A DNA stretch of 64,000 bases from Antiquaquibacter oligotrophicus. Lineage in GTDB: Bacteria > Actinomycetota > Actinomycetes > Actinomycetales > Microbacteriaceae. This document shows positions 60,020 to 64,000 of this stretch, one piece after another; within the stretch, counting starts at the first letter, position 1, and every line of letters starts with the position of its first letter. The translations under genes were made by a program, and so were the position numbers. The DNA lies in the NCBI RefSeq assembly GCF_020535405.1, contig NZ_CP085036.1, forward strand, positions 1,240,001 to 1,304,000, in the 5' to 3' direction. The notes under the pieces are model-generated. The model did not search any database and was not told the DNA's origin. It saw nothing but the letters and a program-made list of their open reading frames with translations.

Positions 60020-61129
60020 TTACCTCGCTGCCTGAAGCTTGCTGAGCGTCGCGATCACCTGGCGGGCAATCATCCGACCCGCCCGATTCGCTCCGATGGT
60101 GGATGCTTGCGGGCCGTAACCCGCGAAGAAGACTCTGGGATCCTTCCAGGATGCACCCTGGGCGACGACAACGCCGCCCTCCTTCTCGCGCAACTTGAGA
60201 GGCGCGAGATGCCGTAACTCGGGTCGGAAGCCGGTGGACCAGATGATCGCGTCCGCGTACTTGAAGGCGCCGTCGGCCCAGCGCACCCCGTGCGGCTCGA
60301 TCGACTCGAAAACGGGTCGCGGGATCAGAACGCCGCGCTCGATGCCCGCCTGGATACGTCGGGTGCGCGGCACACCGGTTCCGCTGACGATGCTCGGCAG
60401 GGCCCGACCGGCGCGGGCCGCCTCATCCTGTTTCTGCACGGCCTCGATGCGGGCCTCCAGGTTGAGGCCGCCGTCCTCCAGGAAGTCGATGGGCCTGCGA
60501 CTCACCCACGTCAGATCGGCCGCGACCCCTTCCAGTTCGAGCAGGAAGCCGATGGCGGATGTTCCACCCCCGACGACGATGACACTCTTGCCCGCGAACT
60601 CCTCGGCCGTGCGGTAGTCGTTGGTGTGGACGTGCCGGCCCTCGAACGACTTGAGGCCGGGGTACCAGGGGATGAAAGGCGCACCCCACGTGCCGGTCGC
60701 GTTCACCAGGGTTCTGGTCGTGACCTCTTTCGGGTCATCACCGTCGAGCGTGAAATGCACCTCGAGATCGGTGCCCCAGTTCTCGACGGATGTCACGTCC
60801 GCTGGTCGAACGACCTGCAACCCGTAGTGCTGCTCGTACTGGCGGTAGTACTCCGCGACGACGTCTTTGGCCGGTGCGTGCCGGTCGGCTGTCTCAAAGC
60901 TGAGGCCCAGCTCATCCATGCCGGGGAGGTCATTGATCTTGTGAGCGGACCCGATTCTCAGGGCCTCCCAACGGAACTGCCACGCGCCGCCGGTTCCCGG
61001 TCCGCGATCGAGCACAACGAAGTCATTGCCGGGGTCGAGCCCGAGCCTGCGGAGGTAATATCCGACCGAGAGTCCGGCCTGCCCGGCGCCGATCACGACG
61101 ACGGAGGTGTCGGTGCTCGCGGTGGTCAC
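60020..61129 (-). CDS. NAD(P)/FAD-dependent monooxygenase (CzcO-like)
   Basis: 369 residues. VVVIGAGQAGLSVGYYLRRLG binds FAD; VVLDRGPGTGGAWQFRW and the second Rossmann VIVVGGGTSAIGFLLEL binds NADPH; ATG-type motif VNATGTW and IWSTGFRPEL complete the flavin-monooxygenase pattern. It likely hydroxylates or oxidises a small lipophilic compound. GTG 61129 is chosen because TAACGT ends seven bases upstream; an ATG-like start at 61153 would precede the promoter. It leads the operon with lspA and a lipoprotein gene, a context that does not reveal the substrate. Confidence 0.87.
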   Translation of the reverse strand: MTTASTDTSVVVIGAGQAGLSVGYYLRRLGLDPGNDFVVLDRGPGTGGAWQFRWEALRIGSAHKINDLPGMDELGLSFETADRHAPAKDVVAEYYRQYEQHYGLQVVRPADVTSVENWGTDLEVHFTLDGDDPKEVTTRTLVNATGTWGAPFIPWYPGLKSFEGRHVHTNDYRTAEEFAGKSVIVVGGGTSAIGFLLELEGVAADLTWVSRRPIDFLEDGGLNLEARIEAVQKQDEAARAGRALPSIVSGTGVPRTRRIQAGIERGVLIPRPVFESIEPHGVRWADGAFKYADAIIWSTGFRPELRHLAPLKLREKEGGVVVAQGASWKDPRVFFAGYGPQASTIGANRAGRMIARQVIATLSKLQAAR

Positions 61130-61288
61130 CGCACCAACGTTACCGGGCGGCACCTCGGTGGAGAGAGGAAGCGCGTGCGGGCCCGCGTGATACGCTGTCG
61201 GTCAGATTTATTCCACCCTGTTCGCTCGTAAATGGTGCGATCCGTCCGCCACAGTCTGAGCGCGCGACAGAGAAAGAGGGGGTCACGC

Positions 61289-61495
61289 ATGGGGCGGGGC
61301 CGTCAAAAGGCAAAACACACCAAGGTCGCGCGGGATCTGAAGTACTTCAGCCCGAACACGAACTACGACGCGCTCGAGCGCGAGCTCGCGGCATCCAAGC
61401 ACTCGTCCGACGAGTCGAACGAGTGGCCGGAGTACGTCGACACGTACGCGGACGAGTACGCCGACTCCGATGAGGACGAGTCGAAGACCGCCTAA
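61289..61495 (+). CDS. DUF3073 domain protein
   Basis: 68 residues. MGRGRQKAKHTKVARDLKYFSPNT is the hallmark start of DUF3073, followed by YDALERELA and an acidic tail with DTYADEYADSDEDE. A small cytoplasmic protein with a basic start and acidic end, kept across Actinobacteria next to purM, of unknown function. GAAAGAGGGGG lies upstream of the ATG. The longer frame from 61232 has no ribosome site. It is convergent with purM, as in Mycobacterium (Rv0810c beside purM). Confidence 0.93.
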   Translation: MGRGRQKAKHTKVARDLKYFSPNTNYDALERELAASKHSSDESNEWPEYVDTYADEYADSDEDESKTA

Positions 61496-61517
61496 AAGGC
61501 GCTGATATCCGCGAGTT

Positions 61518-62624
61518 CTAGCTCGCGTACGACCCGGTCAGACGAACGGATCCACCGTCCACGCCCTTGGCGCCGTGTGTCCAGCCCGCAGCATCCGGTC
61601 GGTCACCAACGGTGACGGTTCCCACGGACCACGCGCGGATGCCTGTGGCTTCCAGTTGCGCAATTGTCTCGGCCACGGCATCCGCGGCGACCACCGCGAT
61701 CATCCCGATGCCGAGGTTCCAGGTTCCTTCGCTGGACTCGAGCGTCGAACCCGCGAAGTCGGACAGCACCCGGAAGACCGGCAGTGGCGACCACGTTGAG
61801 CGCTCGAGTTCGGCCCAGCTGCCCTGCGGCAGCACGCGAGCGAGGTTGGCGGCAATACCTCCGCCGGTGACGTGGCTAAGGGCGTGAATCGCACCCGGCT
61901 GGGCTGCAAGCACGCCGAGCAGCGGCGAGGTGTAGAGGCGGGTCGGCTCGAGCAGGACCTCGCCGACGACACCACCGAGTTCTGCCGACCTGTCCGTGAA
62001 TTCGAGACCGCGCTCTCGGAGGATGTGCCGCACGAGCGAGAACCCGTTGCTGTGGAGCCCGGATGACTCGAGCGCTACAACGACGTCGCCGTGCTGCACC
62101 CGTTCCGGGCCCAGCAGGTCCGCTGCATCCACCGCACCGACGGCCGCCCCCGCGACGTCGTAGTCGTCGGGCGCAAGAAGTCCGGGATGCTCGGCCGTCT
62201 CACCACCGACCAACGCGGTACCTGTCGCCTCGCACGCCTCGGCGATGCCGCGCACGATGTCGGCGATCCGTTCGGGGTAGACCTTGCCGCACGCAATGTA
62301 GTCGGTCATGAAGTACGGCTTCGCACCGACAACGATGATGTCGTCGACAACCATCCCAACGAGGTCCTGGCCGATCGTGTCATGTTTGTCGATGGCCTGG
62401 GCCAGCGCGATCTTGGTGCCGACACCGTCGGTGGAGGTGGCGAGAAGTGGCCGTTCGTACTGCTTGAGGAACGAGACATCCACCATGCCGGCGAAGCCGC
62501 CGACACCACCGAACACTTCGGGGCCGTGAGTGCGGGCGACTGCCGCCTTCATGAGTTCGACGGCGAGATCACCGGCCTCCGTGTCGACTCCGGCGCGGGC
62601 GTAGCTCGAGGTGTTGGCCGTCAC
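61518..62624 (-). CDS. purM: Phosphoribosylformylglycinamidine cyclo-ligase
   Basis: 368 residues. AIR synthase, the fifth step of purine synthesis, closing the imidazole ring with ATP. YARAGVDTEAGDLAVELM at the N-terminus, TDGVGTKIALAQ, GGETAEHPGLLAPDDYD and HVTGGGIAANLARVLP are the PurM family marks. The GTG start has TACTCT six bases upstream, so a leaderless message is likely. It converges with DUF3073 as expected, but purF lies further away and in the opposite direction with a broken regulator gene between them. Confidence 0.95.
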   Translation of the reverse strand: MTANTSSYARAGVDTEAGDLAVELMKAAVARTHGPEVFGGVGGFAGMVDVSFLKQYERPLLATSTDGVGTKIALAQAIDKHDTIGQDLVGMVVDDIIVVGAKPYFMTDYIACGKVYPERIADIVRGIAEACEATGTALVGGETAEHPGLLAPDDYDVAGAAVGAVDAADLLGPERVQHGDVVVALESSGLHSNGFSLVRHILRERGLEFTDRSAELGGVVGEVLLEPTRLYTSPLLGVLAAQPGAIHALSHVTGGGIAANLARVLPQGSWAELERSTWSPLPVFRVLSDFAGSTLESSEGTWNLGIGMIAVVAADAVAETIAQLEATGIRAWSVGTVTVGDRPDAAGWTHGAKGVDGGSVRLTGSYAS

Positions 62625-62697
62625 GCGTCCAGAGTACCGGGCACCGCCTCCGGCGGTGCTACGCCCCGTCGCAGGCCGTCGACCGCTCGCCGCGAGG

Positions 62698-62764
62698 TTG
62701 CGGAGGATGACGCGCCGTGCCGGTCACGGCTTCCCACTTGTGCGCGTCGCGCCATCCTCCACAA
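62698..62764. repeat. 67-bp palindromic element, copy 1
   Basis: Arms TTGCGGAGGATGACGCG (62698-62714) and CGCGCCATCCTCCACAA (62748-62764) pair with two mismatches around a 33-base centre. A second element with the same ends and the same 67-bp length is at 63681. This copy begins three bases after the stop of the broken LuxR gene and may stop transcription, but the second copy shows it is a dispersed element. Confidence 0.75.
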
Positions 62765-62766
62765 GG

Positions 62767-63597
62767 TCAGGGCGCTGGGACGACGAGACCCTGCTCGTGG
62801 GCGAGCGCCGCGAGTTGCGTGCGACTTCGCAGCTCGAGTTTTCGCAGGATCGAGCTGACGTGGGTCTTCACTGTCGCCTCGGAGATGTGCTCGTGCGCCG
62901 CAATCTCCGCGTTGCTCAGGCCGCGCGCCACGAGGGCGAAGATCTCGAGCTCGCGGGGGCTCAGCCCCGAAAGGGTCGTGTGCGCAGGGCGAACGGATGA
63001 CCCGTCCCGGCGTTCCTCGGCGATGATGGCCGCGATCCGCGCGAACCGCCCCTGCAACCCGAACCGGTAGAGCACGCCTATCGCCCAGAGGAGCAAGTAC
63101 AAGCCGAAGGCGAACCCGGCGATGACGACAAAATCCTGCTCGTGAGGATTGACTCGCCCATAGAGCGCGTTCCACTACGCCCAACTGCCTTGAGGCCCGG
63201 GAGCAGCTAGGAGAAAGGCCACAAGCCCCGCCCAGATGAATCCCGCAACCAGGGTGAACCGCTTCGACCTTCCCTCCGCGATGCCACCGAGGATCAGCGC
63301 GGCAAGGGGCACCACGAGGTAGATCGGCCACGTGTTTGATCCCGGGCCGATCACGAGCCCAATCACCTGCGCGGCAGGAAGCAGCACCATGATGGCAAGC
63401 GATGCGACGGGCATCCAGGGCGTGATCGCCAGCAGCACGGCGGCGGGGATCATGAACCACAGCAGGTCCGGCCAGGGTCCACGGCCGATCTCCGAGATGA
63501 TCCAGTTGAGCAGCACGAGGACGGCGATGATGGGCGCAAGCCAGTGGGCCGGGTGCCGCAGCATCCATCGACCGGCCCAAGCGAGTTTCTCTCTCAT
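62767..63597 (-). pseudogene. Membrane-LuxR regulator interrupted by one in-frame TAG
   Basis: Two open segments in one frame are split by a single TAG at 63175-63177. The first (63597 to 63178, 140 residues, MREKLAWAGRWMLRHP) has about four membrane helices and ends PGPQGSWA. After TAG the frame continues WNALYGRVNPHEQDFVV, one more helix (FAFGLYLLLWAIGVLYRFG), a linker and a LuxR helix-turn-helix (LSPRELEIFALVARGLSNAEIA, EATVKTHVSSILRKLEL). An intact protein would have 276 residues, with a membrane sensor joined to a DNA-binding domain. No receiver domain is present. Nonsense mutation is most likely; readthrough or an assembly error is possible. Confidence 0.8.
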
Positions 63598-63680
63598 TCC
63601 GTCACGCTAACCCGAGCCCGGCACGGAGGGTGCCGACTTCACGCCGAATCCATCGAAGGTATGAGGCCCATCGCCGAACG

Positions 63681-63747
63681 TTGCGGAGGATGACACGCGG
63701 CGCGCGGCGGGCACACCGTGACGACTTCGGCGCGGCATCCTCCGTAA
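63681..63747. repeat. 67-bp palindromic element, copy 2
   Basis: Ends TTGCGGAGGATGACACG (63681-63697) and CGCGGCATCCTCCGTAA (63731-63747), the same arms and length as the copy at 62698. It lies in the 253-bp gap between the broken LuxR gene and purF; the rest of that gap shows no gene. The two copies are ~980 bp apart and enclose the broken gene. Confidence 0.75.
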
Positions 63748-63850
63748 TGTCGGGCAGGCGGCGGCACCGGATGCCCGGCGCGGGTATGGGAGACTGGAAC
63801 GTACCCCCTGCCGCGGGTACACCCTCGAGCTCCAGGGAGTCACCGCCCCC

Positions 63851-64000
63851 ATGTGCGGAATCGTCGGGATCGTCTCATCCGGTCCGGTCAATCAGCAGGT
63901 CTACGACGCGCTGTCGCTACTACAGCACCGCGGACAAGATTCGACGGGCATCGCCACGTCGGACGGCAGCACCATCCACATGTTCAAGGCGCGCGGTCAG
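63851..64000 (+). CDS. purF: Amidophosphoribosyltransferase, N-terminal part
   Basis: The first 50 codons, running off the window. MCGIVGIVSSGPVNQQVYDAL has the N-terminal nucleophile Cys2 of the glutaminase domain, and LLQHRGQDSTGIATSDG is the next conserved PurF stretch. It starts purine synthesis by moving ammonia from glutamine to PRPP. The start follows a CCAGGGAG site. The gene points away from purM; in Mycobacterium purF directly precedes purM on the same strand. Confidence 0.93.
   Translation, partial: MCGIVGIVSSGPVNQQVYDALSLLQHRGQDSTGIATSDGSTIHMFKARGQ

Overview
This window is high-G+C actinobacterial DNA and almost certainly comes from a member of the Microbacteriaceae. The evidence is the codon use, the DUF3073/purM convergent pair, the coenzyme F420 genes (FO synthase and F420-dependent glucose-6-phosphate dehydrogenase), an actinobacterial polyprenol-phosphate-mannose synthase, a LAATG sortase-E type sorting signal, a CWB2 wall-binding enzyme and a PadR/DUF4097 operon. 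Many genes here have a -10 hexamer of the form TANNNT placed 6-7 bases before an ATG or GTG, so leaderless mRNAs look common; I used this pattern to choose several start codons. I see no rRNA, tRNA, CRISPR array, prophage or insertion sequence, and no gap longer than about 260 bases lacks a gene.

Layout. 1-3.3 kb: the end of a membrane protein, a MOSC protein and an acyl-CoA oxidase-like enzyme. 3.5-8.3 kb: an F420 operon (cofG-cofH fusion, Baeyer-Villiger-type monooxygenase, fgd) bracketed by two copies of a 47-base repeat. The CofH half has no radical-SAM cysteine motif, and the domain linker carries an in-frame pair of inverted REP units. 8.4-18.5 kb: recQ, an esterase and MarR pair with twin operators, a Fic protein behind two long AT-rich palindromes, an acyl-CoA ligase, a sortase-anchored glycine-rich surface protein, an alpha/beta hydrolase and a sugar-type dehydrogenase. 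18.6-22.5 kb: a four-gene coupled operon alr-ddl-histidine kinase-response regulator. 22.5-32 kb: quinone oxidoreductase, GlxA regulator, ArsR/VOC pair, a large wall-bound 5'-nucleotidase, an MFS exporter, a BacNav-type ion channel and a GntR regulator.

32-41 kb: a hydrolase, a TRIC-type channel, the divergent RimB/RimK pair (RimK carries an RCK_C-like tail), an EamA transporter, then a cassette of two paralogous GT-C-like polytopic proteins enclosing a UPF0104 membrane protein and the polyprenol-phosphate-mannose synthase. 41-47 kb: a DEAD-box helicase with a long repetitive N-terminus, a NUDIX hydrolase and an RND exporter with a Pro/Ala-rich tail. 47-56 kb: the divergent MocR/YczE pair with a coupled 40-residue microprotein, a TipAS-type MerR regulator with a 19-bp-spacer promoter, the DUF4097-PadR operon, and a KimA-like potassium importer with two FluC fluoride channels. 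56-64 kb: M15 peptidase, AAA ATPase, second F420-type oxidoreductase, a monooxygenase-lspA-lipoprotein operon, DUF3073, purM, a membrane-LuxR gene broken by one in-frame TAG and lying between two 67-bp palindromic elements, and the start of purF.

The strongest leads are the CofGH protein lacking the CofH cluster motif, the GT-C/Ppm cassette, the BacNav-like channel with a TLENFPD filter, and the RimK/RimB pair.
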